Position numbers and translations under genes: made by a program. The notes beneath the pieces were generated by a model, which had not been told where the DNA came from, did no database searches, and was given only the letters and a program-made list of their open reading frames with translations. 64,000 nucleotides of DNA from Nocardioides immobilis (lineage in GTDB: Bacteria > Actinomycetota > Actinomycetes > Propionibacteriales > Nocardioidaceae): positions 1 to 64,000 of the forward strand of contig NZ_QXGH01000009.1 in the NCBI RefSeq assembly GCF_003515065.1, in the 5' to 3' direction. Position 1 is the stretch's first letter. The number at the start of each line of letters is the position of its first letter. Positions 32,556-40,722 of the stretch are shown piece by piece.

Positions 32556-33679
32556 CTCGAGACCCCCAGGTTGTTGCCGTCGCGGAGGTACTTCGCGATC
32601 GCCTCTGCCCGGTTGCCCACGTGCATCTTGCGGAGAATGTGCTTCACGTGCGACTTCACTGTCGTCTCGGAGACCGTCAGCCTGTCTGCGATAGCGGCGT
32701 TCGTGGCTCCCGAGACGAGGAGGGCGAAGACCTCGCGCTCACGAGCCGTGAGCCCGTCGTGCGCCAGGGGCTCCTCCGCGCGGTGCGACGTTGCGATCGG
32801 CTCGGGGGGGCGGGGCGCGAGCGACACGGGGGCGTCGGCGATGGCGGCGACGGCACGCTCGGCCGCCGCAAGGGCATCCGCGATCAGGTGGCGCTGCTTC
32901 GCGAGCGCCTCGACGAGCGCCATCCGCTCCAGGATCAGGCCGACCCCATCGGCGAACGCCCGCAGCGTCACCCGATCGGCCTCTGCAAGTCGTCGTCCCG
33001 ATGCCGCCGCGTCCGCGTGCAGCAGGCCGACCACGGCCTCGCCGGACACGACTGGCGCGACGATGTAGGACTGGCACTCCGCGACTGAAAGCAGCGGCGG
33101 GAACGTCCGGGTCTCCTCTGCGGCATCGGTGACGAGGGCCGTGACCCGCCGCCGGACGATCTCGGCCTCGATCGAACCGTTGGACAACGTGAACCGGCTG
33201 CCGTGGACCAGCTGACCGAACGCAACGGTAGCTGCACTGCCGGGGTCGGTCGTGTACCACGTCGCGGGCACCCAGGAGGACTCCTCGACACGGGAGAAGA
33301 GGACGCGGTCGAAGTCGCCGGCCCAGCACAGCTCGGAGGGGACGGCACGCATCACGTCGGTGAGGGTCGCGCCTGCCTGGACGTGGTCGAGTGCGAGGTT
33401 GACCCGACGGGCCGCGAGAAGCGGCGCCGGCAACAGCTTCTCGGTGACGGCGTTCATCGCCCTCTCGGTCGCGGCGAAAAGCTCATCGAGCTTTCCCAGC
33501 TCGTCGTCACCGGAAGCGAGCGGCTCCGCCAGTCGGAGATCGTCCAGGCCAGGTGCCGCCGGCGGCAGCGCGGCTGTCGCCAGCATCGCGCGTAGTTTCG
33601 CGTCGACGATCTCCCGGCGGAGGGCCACGGCGTTTGCCTCGACCTCAAGCGGAGCCGGATACAGCTGCAAAGTACCCAT
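32552..33679 (-). CDS. GAF-LuxR transcriptional regulator (first of tandem pair)
   Basis: The 375-residue protein repeats the architecture of the next gene: a helical N-terminus, a GAF-like domain (AGDFDRVLFSRVEESSWVPATWY; AECQSYIVAPVVSGEAVVGLLHAD) and a LuxR DNA-binding end (LTAREREVFALLVSGATNAAIADRL, then TVSETTVKSHVKHILRKMHVGNRAEAI). Both share the phrase QSYxVAPxxSxxxVVG, showing an old duplication. No clear ribosome binding site precedes its ATG, so the transcript may be leaderless. It is divergent from two Mce-associated genes, which makes the Mce system a plausible target. Confidence 0.88.
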   Translation of the reverse strand: MGTLQLYPAPLEVEANAVALRREIVDAKLRAMLATAALPPAAPGLDDLRLAEPLASGDDELGKLDELFAATERAMNAVTEKLLPAPLLAARRVNLALDHVQAGATLTDVMRAVPSELCWAGDFDRVLFSRVEESSWVPATWYTTDPGSAATVAFGQLVHGSRFTLSNGSIEAEIVRRRVTALVTDAAEETRTFPPLLSVAECQSYIVAPVVSGEAVVGLLHADAAASGRRLAEADRVTLRAFADGVGLILERMALVEALAKQRHLIADALAAAERAVAAIADAPVSLAPRPPEPIATSHRAEEPLAHDGLTAREREVFALLVSGATNAAIADRLTVSETTVKSHVKHILRKMHVGNRAEAIAKYLRDGNNLGVSR

Positions 33680-33914
33680 CTTGTATCAACACCCCATGCA
33701 TCAATGATTTCCTCACATTTACTTCCGTCCTTCATCGTGACCTCCGCCACATCCCCTGTCAAGGCCTGCGCCGCCCGGATTACGCCTGGCCGCACCGTCC
33801 GGACGTCGCCGCCGCCGATCGCGAACGCATTGCTCCGTCAAGTTACGTGTGGTTTACTTCACGCTGGACTGGCCCATCAGACCACTGGGTTCGAGCAGGC
33901 ACAGGAGGTGACCG
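33680..33914. promoter_or_regulatory. Divergent intergenic region with repeated ATTTACTT-like motif
   Basis: CATTTACTT (33716-33724) and GGTTTACTT (33851-33859) occur here, and the reverse form AAGTAAATC occurs twice between the nitronate monooxygenase and TetR genes (36036-36044, 36102-36110). In GC-rich DNA four copies of this AT-rich octamer in neighbouring promoters suggest a shared regulator. AGGAGGTGA (33902-33910) is the strong ribosome binding site of the next gene. Confidence 0.35.
33830..33858 (+). promoter_or_regulatory. Candidate promoter for the Mce-associated genes
   Basis: TTGCTC (33830-33835) and TTTACT (33853-33858) are separated by 17 bp, and each matches the housekeeping consensus at four of six positions. 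The start codon of the first Mce-associated gene follows at 33915. Confidence 0.4.
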
Positions 33915-34526
33915 ATGACACGCGTAGATGCTCCAGAGAAGGTCAAGGACGCGTCGGCTGCGCGGCGGTCGCACGAGCGCCCTTCGGCTCGTCTGAGCGT
34001 TGCCCGTCCTGCAGTGCCGCGCGGGTTGGCGATATTCATTGCCGCGACAATCTTGGCCGCTGGGCTGGGTGCCGTGGCCGGATGGGCTCCCTGGAAGCCC
34101 ACTTCTCCCCCGGCCGGGTCGGCGTCGACGGCGGCCGCGCAGGCACGCGACGAGGCGGCCGAGGCCGCGACGGATGCGCTGCTGGCGTTCAACACCATCG
34201 ACCACGCTCGGATGGACGAGACCATCCAGCGATGGCTGGAGGTCTCCGGCGGCGAACTGCGGCAGCAGGTGCGCAAGGACCGGGCCGGGATCCGCGCCCG
34301 CGCCGTGCGCACCGCAGCAGACACCTCCGCAACCGTGCTCGAGACCGCGATCTCGTCGTTCGACCACGGAGCCGGACGAGCCACTGTCCTAGGGGTGCTC
34401 GAAGTGCGCACCCAACCCGCCCGCGGTGAGCCCACGGTTCGCGTGGTGAGGTTCCGCGTCCTGGTGCAGCACCTGGGTTCGGCCTGGAAGGTCACCTTCC
34501 TCGAGGCCCTGCGGGTGCCGGCATGA
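33915..34526 (+). CDS. Mce-associated membrane protein
   Basis: The 203-residue protein has a basic, disordered N-terminus, one membrane segment (GLAIFIAATILAAGLGAVAGW, residues about 37-57) and an extracytoplasmic domain with AFNTIDHARMDETIQRWLEVSGGELRQQV and VRFRVLVQHLGSAWKVTFLEAL. The pattern (short cytoplasmic tail, single span, NTF2/Tim44-like cone fold) is that of Mas proteins, which stabilise Mce complexes in mycobacteria. The strong AGGAGGTGA site precedes its ATG. It overlaps the next, related gene by 4 bp (ATGA). The Mce operon itself is on the opposite strand 14 kb away. Confidence 0.8.
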   Translation: MTRVDAPEKVKDASAARRSHERPSARLSVARPAVPRGLAIFIAATILAAGLGAVAGWAPWKPTSPPAGSASTAAAQARDEAAEAATDALLAFNTIDHARMDETIQRWLEVSGGELRQQVRKDRAGIRARAVRTAADTSATVLETAISSFDHGAGRATVLGVLEVRTQPARGEPTVRVVRFRVLVQHLGSAWKVTFLEALRVPA

Positions 34527-35041
34527 CCCGGGTCTCCAGCCGGATCCGGGTCCGGATCGCAATCGCGACGACGCTCCTCGCCGGCGGCGCCGCGGGATAC
34601 ACCGCCGCCGTCGCCCTGGGCCCCCATGAGCCGGGAACGTCGAGCAACGCCAACGAGGCCTTCGCCGACGGGGCCGCCACCGAGAGCTTGATGGAGGACG
34701 TGACCGCATCCGCGACAGCGGTGTTCACGATCCGGCCTGACGCCGTGGGGGCAACCCGGCGTCAGGCCCGCAGGTTCCTGGTCGGCGACGCGGTGGAGCA
34801 GTACGACCAGCTGTACGGCGGCTACCTGCGGCAGGCAGAGAAGCAGGGCCTGACCCTCGAGACAGTGGTTCAGGCGGTCGGTGTGACCTGGCTCAATGGC
34901 GACCAGGCCAGGCTCCTGCTCCTCGCCGACCAGGCGGGCGTGACCGCATCCGGACAGTCCGGCACGGGCGCGGCCCAGCTCGTCCTCGAGGCCAGGCGGA
35001 TCGACGAGCAGTGGAAGATCGAGTCGATCACGCTGATCTGA
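34523..35041 (+). CDS. Mce-associated protein, second copy
   Basis: The 172-residue protein has a membrane segment at residues about 11-31 (RIAIATTLLAGGAAGYTAAVAL) and a domain like that of the gene before: ESLMEDVTASATAVFTIRPD, ARRFLVGDAVEQYDQLYGGYL and the end RRIDEQWKIESITLI. The shared layout suggests duplication. The pair would sit on the outer face of the membrane beside the Mce tunnel. Translation is coupled to the upstream gene. It converges on the nitronate monooxygenase gene with no obvious terminator in the 38-nt gap. Confidence 0.75.
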   Translation: MTRVSSRIRVRIAIATTLLAGGAAGYTAAVALGPHEPGTSSNANEAFADGAATESLMEDVTASATAVFTIRPDAVGATRRQARRFLVGDAVEQYDQLYGGYLRQAEKQGLTLETVVQAVGVTWLNGDQARLLLLADQAGVTASGQSGTGAAQLVLEARRIDEQWKIESITLI

Positions 35042-35079
35042 GTCAGCGGCCATCGTCCCAGGAACCAGCGAGGCGGACC

Positions 35080-36000
35080 TCAGGCCAGCGCCAGGCGCAG
35101 GTCGTCGCGAGCCGCTGCGTACTGCTTCGCGAGCCGGTCCACCAGGGTGCGGACGTCGGGGATGTCCCGGACTGCCGAGACGCTGTGACCGGCACTCCAC
35201 ACCGCGGGGCTCGCCGTGAGCCGGTCCTGTTGGAAGTCACCAGCAACGACCGCTTCGTCGCTCCGCTGCTCCAGCCACTCCGCGAGGAGGCTCGCCGGCA
35301 ACCCGCCCACCTCGGAGCTGAGCCGGACGTCGTCCATCGTCGAGCGGACGAGGGCCTCGCGGTACGCCGCCGAGGCCAGGCTCTCGCGCGTGGCGATGAA
35401 GTGGGTGCCCATGTAGGACAGGTCGGCCCCGAGCACCTCGGCCGCCAGCACCGACCGGCCGTCGGAGATACCACCAGCCGCCACGATCGTCCCGTCGAAG
35501 ATGTCTCGCACGGCGCGCACGAAGGCAAACGGGTTGGCCTGACCGGTCTGCCCGCCGGCGCCTGCCGTCAGCAGGACCAGCCCATCCACGCCGACGGCGA
35601 TCGCCTTCTCCGCCTGACGGAGGGTGGCGACGTCCGCGTAGACCGCGCAGCCCGCACCGTGCAGGCGGTCCATCACAGCAGCCGGCGAGCCGACGCTGGT
35701 GATCACCAGCTCGACGTGGTGCGCGACCAGCCGGTCGAGGTCCGAGGCGAGCCGCTCATTCGTCGGATGGACGACCAGGTTCGGAGCCACCGGCGCCGCA
35801 GGGCCGTGCGAGAGCTCGTCCGACATCTGGCCCAGCCACGTGTCGAGCTCGTCGACCGTGCTCGCGTTATGGGTCGGGAAGGAGCCGATGACGCCGCTGC
35901 GGCACGCTGCGACCACCAGTTCGGGCCCGGAGACCCCTGTCATCGGGGCCGCGATCAGCGGCAGTGCCAAGCGCTCCGTCAGCGCCGGTGCGAGGACCAT
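35080..36000 (-). CDS. Nitronate monooxygenase family protein
   Basis: The 306-residue protein follows the NMO/2-nitropropane dioxygenase barrel: LPLIAAPMTGVSGPELVVAACRSGVIGSF at the start, ELVITSVGSPAAVMDRLHGAG, GVDGLVLLTAGAGGQTGQANPFAF and TIVAAGGISDGRSVLAAEVLGADLSYMGTHFIAT, where the last part binds the FMN phosphate. Family members oxidise alkyl nitronates, such as the toxin propionate 3-nitronate, but many actinobacterial copies are uncharacterised. The ATG at 36000 has GGGAGG at the right distance, better than an earlier frame start. It is divergent from the double TetR gene, which probably controls it. Confidence 0.85.
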   Translation of the reverse strand: MVLAPALTERLALPLIAAPMTGVSGPELVVAACRSGVIGSFPTHNASTVDELDTWLGQMSDELSHGPAAPVAPNLVVHPTNERLASDLDRLVAHHVELVITSVGSPAAVMDRLHGAGCAVYADVATLRQAEKAIAVGVDGLVLLTAGAGGQTGQANPFAFVRAVRDIFDGTIVAAGGISDGRSVLAAEVLGADLSYMGTHFIATRESLASAAYREALVRSTMDDVRLSSEVGGLPASLLAEWLEQRSDEAVVAGDFQQDRLTASPAVWSAGHSVSAVRDIPDVRTLVDRLAKQYAAARDDLRLALA

Positions 36001-36050
36001 CCGAACCTCCCATGACTTCCAGCACCATCGCCCAGAAGTAAATCTCGTGG

Positions 36051-36069
36051 AGCGCACCATTCGTGCGCT
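36051..36069. promoter_or_regulatory. Inverted repeat AGCGCAC-N5-GTGCGCT
   Basis: Perfect 7-bp arms in the 177-bp divergent region between the nitronate monooxygenase and double TetR genes. It lies 51 nt upstream of the monooxygenase start and could be an operator of the TetR protein. Confidence 0.45.
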
Positions 36070-36093
36070 AGTCTCGGGATGGCTCCCCGGACT

Positions 36094-36112
36094 ATGATTC
36101 TAAGTAAATCAT
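36094..36112. promoter_or_regulatory. Inverted repeat ATGATT-N7-AATCAT with AAGTAAATC
   Basis: Perfect 6-bp arms flank CTAAGTA. The right half overlaps AAGTAAATC (36102-36110), which is repeated at 36036-36044. The AT-rich block probably also contains the promoter of the TetR gene. Two different palindromes for one double-headed regulator would fit, but this is only inference. Confidence 0.4.
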
Positions 36113-36177
36113 GAGTAACCAGGCCGGGGCAACCCGTCGATGTTATCGTTGCCATCGGCCGGCCGATCGGAGGGAGC

Positions 36178-37371
36178 ATGACCGAGCAGCTCAGGCGCGC
36201 GCCGCTCAAGCGGACCCCGCGGCCGCGTGATCGCAAGCAGCAGATCGTGAACTCCGCCGGCCACCTCTTCTACCGCCATGGATTCCACAATGTCGGCACC
36301 GGCCAGATCGCCGAGTCGGTGGGCATCACGGCCGGCGCGCTGTACCGCCACTTCAAGGGCAAGCAGGACCTTCTCAGTCATGCGCTGACCGACGCCTTCA
36401 CCCAGGCGACGAGCGTGGTCCTGGACGCATCGACCGACGATCTGCACGAGATGGTTGCAGGCCTCGCGGTGACCGCCGGCGAACGCCGTTATCTCGGCGT
36501 CCTCTGGAACCGCGAGGCGCGCTTCCTCGACGACGAAGTGCGGGTCGAGATGCGGAAGCGGTTCTTCGGCTTCGTTGCCGAGTTCACGCGCCGGCTCGCG
36601 GCGACCCGACCGGGGATCTCCGACGCGGACGCCGACCTCTTGTCCTGGTGCGCGCTCGGCGTGCTCACCAGCCCGTCCTACCACCGGACCGAGATGGACT
36701 CCGCGGCGATGGTCGACCTGCTGGAACGGATGACGCTCGCCGTGTGCACGACCCCGCTCCAACTGGCCCCGCAAGGTCCGGAGCACGCGGCCGCGGCTCC
36801 CGGCCTCCTCCCGCACGGGCGCCGCGAGGCGATCCTCGCCGCGGCGACCCGGCTCTTCCACAAGTCGGGCTACCAGGCGGTTTCGATGGAGGACGTCGGG
36901 GCTGCCGTCGGGATCAGCGGTGCTGGCGTCTACAAATACTTCCCGCGGAAGGCCGACCTGCTCTCGGCCGTGATCGCCAGGGCCTCCGAACCGCTCCACC
37001 TCGGACTCACCCGTGCACTCGGCCGCTCCGCCGACGCATCAGAAGGCCTGGCCAACGTCCTCGATGCGTACGTCGAGTTCGCCCTGCTGCACCACGACCT
37101 GGTGGGCATCTTGGTGGCCGAGGTGTCCAACCTGCCGGAAGAGCACCGGCGGGACGTGCGCCGGGCGCAACACGACTATGTCTCGGAGTGGATCCGCCTG
37201 CTCAGGGAGACCCGCACCGACCTCGACGAGCGGCAGGCCCGGTTCGTCGTACACGCCGTCCTCACCGTGGTCAACGACGTGACCCGGACCCGGCACCTCG
37301 CCCGGCGACCGGGTGTCGAGGACGATCTGCGCTCGATCTGCCGAAGGATCCTCGCGGTCGACCTGACCTGA
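36178..37371 (+). CDS. Double TetR-family regulator (two tandem TetR modules)
   Basis: The 397-residue protein is two TetR repressors in one chain. The first DNA-binding domain spans residues about 20-70 (QIVNSAGHLFYRHGFHNVGT; AESVGITAGALYRHFKGKQDLL) and the second 214-266 (AILAAATRLFHKSGYQAVSM; AAVGISGAGVYKYFPRKADLL). Each is followed by its own helical ligand domain. Normal TetR proteins are about 200 residues and dimerise, so this chain may act as a built-in dimer with two ligands or two sites. CGGAGGGA at 36168-36175 precedes the ATG. It ends 5 nt before the convergent large catabolic/Mce operon and may regulate it. Confidence 0.9.
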   Translation: MTEQLRRAPLKRTPRPRDRKQQIVNSAGHLFYRHGFHNVGTGQIAESVGITAGALYRHFKGKQDLLSHALTDAFTQATSVVLDASTDDLHEMVAGLAVTAGERRYLGVLWNREARFLDDEVRVEMRKRFFGFVAEFTRRLAATRPGISDADADLLSWCALGVLTSPSYHRTEMDSAAMVDLLERMTLAVCTTPLQLAPQGPEHAAAAPGLLPHGRREAILAAATRLFHKSGYQAVSMEDVGAAVGISGAGVYKYFPRKADLLSAVIARASEPLHLGLTRALGRSADASEGLANVLDAYVEFALLHHDLVGILVAEVSNLPEEHRRDVRRAQHDYVSEWIRLLRETRTDLDERQARFVVHAVLTVVNDVTRTRHLARRPGVEDDLRSICRRILAVDLT

Positions 37372-37376
37372 CCCCG

Positions 37377-38144
37377 TCAGCGGTCGCGGAACGCCTCGAA
37401 CGCGTGCTGGGCCTTCGACGAGCCGAGCACCATCGCCTGGCTCAGTGCTTCGAGCTCCAACGCGGACGGGAACGACCCGCTCGCGCCCTCGTGGATCAAC
37501 CGCTTCGTCAGTGAGACCGCCAGGCGCGACTCCGCCGCGATGCGATGCGCCATGCTCAGCGCCTGCGCACGCGCCCCGTCGGGGGTGTCGACGACGACGT
37601 TCACCAGGCCGAGCTCGTAGGCCGTCAGCGCGTCGATCTCGTCAGCCAGCAGCATCAACGCCTTGGCGCGTTGCAGGCCGACGATCCGCGGCAGCAGATA
37701 GGCACCCCCGAAGTCGGGCACCACCCCACGACGCAGGAACACCTGGCAGAACCGCGCGCTGCGCGAGGCGACAACCAGGTCGCAGCCGATGGCCAGGTTG
37801 AAGGCGCCGCCGTACGCGATGCCGGAGACGGCGGCGATGACGGGGAGCGGGCTGTCCCACAGCGCACGCGTTGCCCGCTGGTAGGCCCGCATGAAACGGA
37901 TCATCCCGTCGTCGTCGACGCTTGCGTGTGCCGCGAGCACGCCTTCGGCATCGCCGCCGGCGGAGAAGTGCTCTCCGGCGCCCGTCAGAACCAACGCCTG
38001 GACGCCATCGTCGCGCTCGGCGCGCAGGATCTCGTCGTGGAGCGCGTTGACGGTCGACTCGGCCAGTGCGTTGAGGCGCATCGGTCCGTTCATGGTGAGG
38101 ATCCGGACCGGACCGTCGTCGATCACGTCGATGGTCGTCGTCAT
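37377..38144 (-). CDS. Enoyl-CoA hydratase/isomerase family protein
   Basis: The 255-residue crotonase has GAGEHFSAGGDAEGV (first oxyanion loop), VIAAVSGIAYGGAFNLAIGCDLVVAS (second), and ARFCQVFLRRGVVPDFGGAYLLPRIVG, where one Asp (PDFGG) lies where hydratases usually carry a catalytic Glu, pointing to isomerase or other activity. Start at the ATG at 38144, which overlaps the AtuA-family gene stop (ATGA). Last gene of the long minus-strand operon. In Atu/Liu-type pathways a crotonase hydrates the carboxylated unsaturated acyl-CoA; either of the two crotonases in this cluster could do so. Confidence 0.85.
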   Translation of the reverse strand: MTTTIDVIDDGPVRILTMNGPMRLNALAESTVNALHDEILRAERDDGVQALVLTGAGEHFSAGGDAEGVLAAHASVDDDGMIRFMRAYQRATRALWDSPLPVIAAVSGIAYGGAFNLAIGCDLVVASRSARFCQVFLRRGVVPDFGGAYLLPRIVGLQRAKALMLLADEIDALTAYELGLVNVVVDTPDGARAQALSMAHRIAAESRLAVSLTKRLIHEGASGSFPSALELEALSQAMVLGSSKAQHAFEAFRDR

Positions 38145-39919
38145 GGGTGGGTCTCGCTCTCCAGAAGGGCTACGGGGACGTCCACGAGCCGGGACCGCAG
38201 ATACTCGCCCAGACCCTTGGCCTGGGGATCGGGCCGGGTTGAAGCCGCCACACCTGTGCCGAGCAGCCCGACGATGACGATGTTCACCGCATGGAGGTTG
38301 GGGAGCTCCCAGCGCTGGATCCCGAGACCAGCCGCCTCCGGCAACAGCTCGCGGATCCGGTCCTCGGTGAGGTAGTCGCGCATCCAGGCGAACGCCTCCG
38401 GGCTCCGGGTCCACAGACCCACGTTCGCGTTCCCGCCCTTGTCTCCGGACCGGGCGGCACAGACGGACCCGAGTGGCATCCTCCGCGTCGGGCCCGCAGT
38501 GGGCCGCTCCGGAGCAGGCGCGGGCGACGGCGTCGCCTGCAGCTCGGCCGTCGGACCGTGGGGGACGACCGACGCCCTGCCGTCCGGGAGAACGACCCGG
38601 TGGGTGACGGCCTCCACCGGCACCAGGGCCGGCCAGTAGACGCCGTACGCGCTCTCCGAGGTCGGAGGCGTCGTGGTGTGGAAGCCCGGGTAGCCGGCGA
38701 CCGCGAGCTCCATGGTCGCGTTCGCGAAGCGGCGGCCGACCCGGGACGGGTCCGCATCCTTGACCGTGATCCGGAGGTGTGCCGTGGCCTCCTCGTTCGC
38801 TGACGCGTCTACCCGGTCGAACCGCAGGAGGCGGACGTCGACCTCGTCGAACTGGTCCTCACCGCCGAGGACGTCGAAGAGCTGTGCCCGGGCCCACGCG
38901 GCCTTCTCCTCGATGTCCAGCCCGGTGAGCACCAAGGTCATCGTGTTGCGGTACCCGCCCAGGTAGTTGACGGCGACCTTCAGCGTCGGCGGCGGCGGCG
39001 TCCCGGTGGCACCGGAGATGAGCACCCGGTCCGGGCCCACCTGCTCGAGGTGGACGGTGTCGAAGTGGGCGACCACATCCGGATTGACGTACGCCGGCGG
39101 GCCGATCTCGTAGAGGAGCTGGGCCGTGACGGTGCCGGGCGAGACCAGGCCGCCCGTGCCGGAGTGCTTGGTGATGACGCTGCTGCCGTCGGCGTCGACC
39201 TCGGCGATCGGGAAGCCGGGATAGCGGCGGTCCGTCACCTCGCGGAACCACGCGTAGTTGCCACCGGTCGCCTGTGGGCCGCACTCGATCACGTGCCCAG
39301 CGGCGACCGCGCCCGCGAGGGCATCGTAGTCGGTGCGGGACCAGCCGTGCCACCACGCAGCCGGGCCGACGACCAGCGAGGCGTCGGTGACCCGCGGGCA
39401 GACGACGATGTCCGCCCCCGCGGCCAGAGCCTCCGCTATCCCCCACCCGCCCAGGTAGGCGTTGGCCGTGACCGGCTTGGTCCCGGCGTCCTCCAACGTC
39501 TGACCCGTGTCGATGTTCGCGAGCGGGTGGCCCGCGGCGACGAGGTCGGTCAACCGGTCGGAGAGGTCATCGCCCTCGACATGCGCGATCCTCGGAGCGA
39601 CCCCCAGCCGGGAGGCGAGGCTCGAGAGCTCCGCGGCGAGCCCCCCGGGGTTCAGGCCGCCGGCGTTGGCGACCACCTTGATGCCGCGATCCAGGCAGGT
39701 GCCGAGCACCTGCTCCATCTGCGTGAGGAACGTCTTCGCGTAGCCGGCGGCGGGGTCCTTCTGGCGCGCCTTCCACAAGATCAGCATGGTCAGCTCGGCG
39801 AGGTAGTCGCCGGTCAGCACGTCGATGGGCCCGCCCTCGACCATGTCGCGGGCGGCATTCAGGCGGTCGCCGTAGAAGCCTGAGCAGTTGGCGATCCGTA
39901 CCGGACGTCGCGAGGTCAC
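38141..39919 (-). CDS. AtuA-family protein (acyclic terpene utilization)
   Basis: The 592-residue protein has the AtuA domain (residues 1 to about 440: RPVRIANCSGFYGDRLNAARDM; VVANAGGLNPGGLAAEL; NAYLGGWGIAEALAAGADIVVCPRVTDASLVVGPAAWWHGW) and a C-terminal ferredoxin-fold-like domain (GSVCAARSGDKGGNANVGLW; PNLHAVNIVIVGLLG). In Pseudomonas atuA belongs to the cluster for citronellol/geraniol degradation, where its exact reaction is not settled. The GTG at 39919 is the start, overlapping the upstream stop (GTGA). With the biotin carboxylase pair and two crotonases next to it, this supports an isoprenoid or methyl-branched acyl-CoA pathway. Confidence 0.88.
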   Translation of the reverse strand: MTSRRPVRIANCSGFYGDRLNAARDMVEGGPIDVLTGDYLAELTMLILWKARQKDPAAGYAKTFLTQMEQVLGTCLDRGIKVVANAGGLNPGGLAAELSSLASRLGVAPRIAHVEGDDLSDRLTDLVAAGHPLANIDTGQTLEDAGTKPVTANAYLGGWGIAEALAAGADIVVCPRVTDASLVVGPAAWWHGWSRTDYDALAGAVAAGHVIECGPQATGGNYAWFREVTDRRYPGFPIAEVDADGSSVITKHSGTGGLVSPGTVTAQLLYEIGPPAYVNPDVVAHFDTVHLEQVGPDRVLISGATGTPPPPTLKVAVNYLGGYRNTMTLVLTGLDIEEKAAWARAQLFDVLGGEDQFDEVDVRLLRFDRVDASANEEATAHLRITVKDADPSRVGRRFANATMELAVAGYPGFHTTTPPTSESAYGVYWPALVPVEAVTHRVVLPDGRASVVPHGPTAELQATPSPAPAPERPTAGPTRRMPLGSVCAARSGDKGGNANVGLWTRSPEAFAWMRDYLTEDRIRELLPEAAGLGIQRWELPNLHAVNIVIVGLLGTGVAASTRPDPQAKGLGEYLRSRLVDVPVALLESETHP

Positions 39920-40722
39920 GAGACCCTCCGGCTGCGAGTCAGGGGCGCCCGGCCCGGGCCGGGAGCGCCGGCGAACGCCTGCGCGATGGTCAGCCACTCG
40001 GTCGCGACCGGCCCGTGAGCAACGAGCTGGGTGTCGTCGAGGTGTCGCCGCTGGGTGACCACCAGGCAGAAGTCGAGGGCGTCACCCTCGACCCGGTTCG
40101 CGGCCGAGGGCTCCCCCCACTGCCACACGTCGCCGTCGGGCGCCGTGAGTACGACGTGGACGGGCTCGAGCGGCACTGTCCGCCCGCGGAGCTGGAAGCT
40201 GAACCCGCGGGTCTGCACGCCGAGGTGGGCGACGTGCCGCAGGCGGATAGTCGGGGTCCGCTCGACCCCGAACGTGTCCAGCACGTCCTGGGCGTGCGCC
40301 CAGGTCTCCATCAACCGGGCGGTGAGGCAGGTGGTGATGCTCATGTCCGGCCCGTACCACGGCATCCTCGCCTTCCCGTCGAGCGACACGAACGTCGTGA
40401 TCAGCTCAAGGCGTGCGGCTCGGTACCAGGCGCTGAGCTCGGTCACCGGAGTGGTCCGGAACCGCTCCGCGACGATGTCCGGGAAGCCCGGACCGAGGGC
40501 GATCAGGCGGGCGGCGTCTGCCCGGAACCGGTCCGGGTCGGTGGCTGCGAGCACGGCCGCCTCGTCGAAGAACGCGAGGTGGCCGACCTGGTCCCGCACC
40601 GCCCAGCCGGCGGCGGGCGTCTGCGTCTCCCAGTCGTCGACGGCCAGGTCGGCCAGGAAGTCGTCCAGAACGGCGGTCTCCGCCACCAGGTCGGACAGGA
40701 GGTCGTTCACCGTCGTCATCAT
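39916..40722 (-). CDS. TIGR03084-type protein (mycothiol-dependent isomerase fold)
   Basis: The 268-residue protein has the DinB/MDMPI four-helix fold: NDLLSDLVAETAVLDDFLADL, WAVRDQVGHLAFFDE and LTARLMETWAHAQDVLD. The three expected metal ligands are visible: His48, Glu139 and His143 (ExxxH), as in mycothiol-dependent maleylpyruvate isomerase. Function is unknown; a thiol-transfer or isomerase reaction with mycothiol is plausible. I place the start at the ATG at 40722, which overlaps the previous stop (ATGA) and has GGAAGGG in front. It lies inside the carboxylase/AtuA run, so its substrate may be an intermediate of that route. Confidence 0.78.
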   Translation of the reverse strand: MMTTVNDLLSDLVAETAVLDDFLADLAVDDWETQTPAAGWAVRDQVGHLAFFDEAAVLAATDPDRFRADAARLIALGPGFPDIVAERFRTTPVTELSAWYRAARLELITTFVSLDGKARMPWYGPDMSITTCLTARLMETWAHAQDVLDTFGVERTPTIRLRHVAHLGVQTRGFSFQLRGRTVPLEPVHVVLTAPDGDVWQWGEPSAANRVEGDALDFCLVVTQRRHLDDTQLVAHGPVATEWLTIAQAFAGAPGPGRAPLTRSRRVS

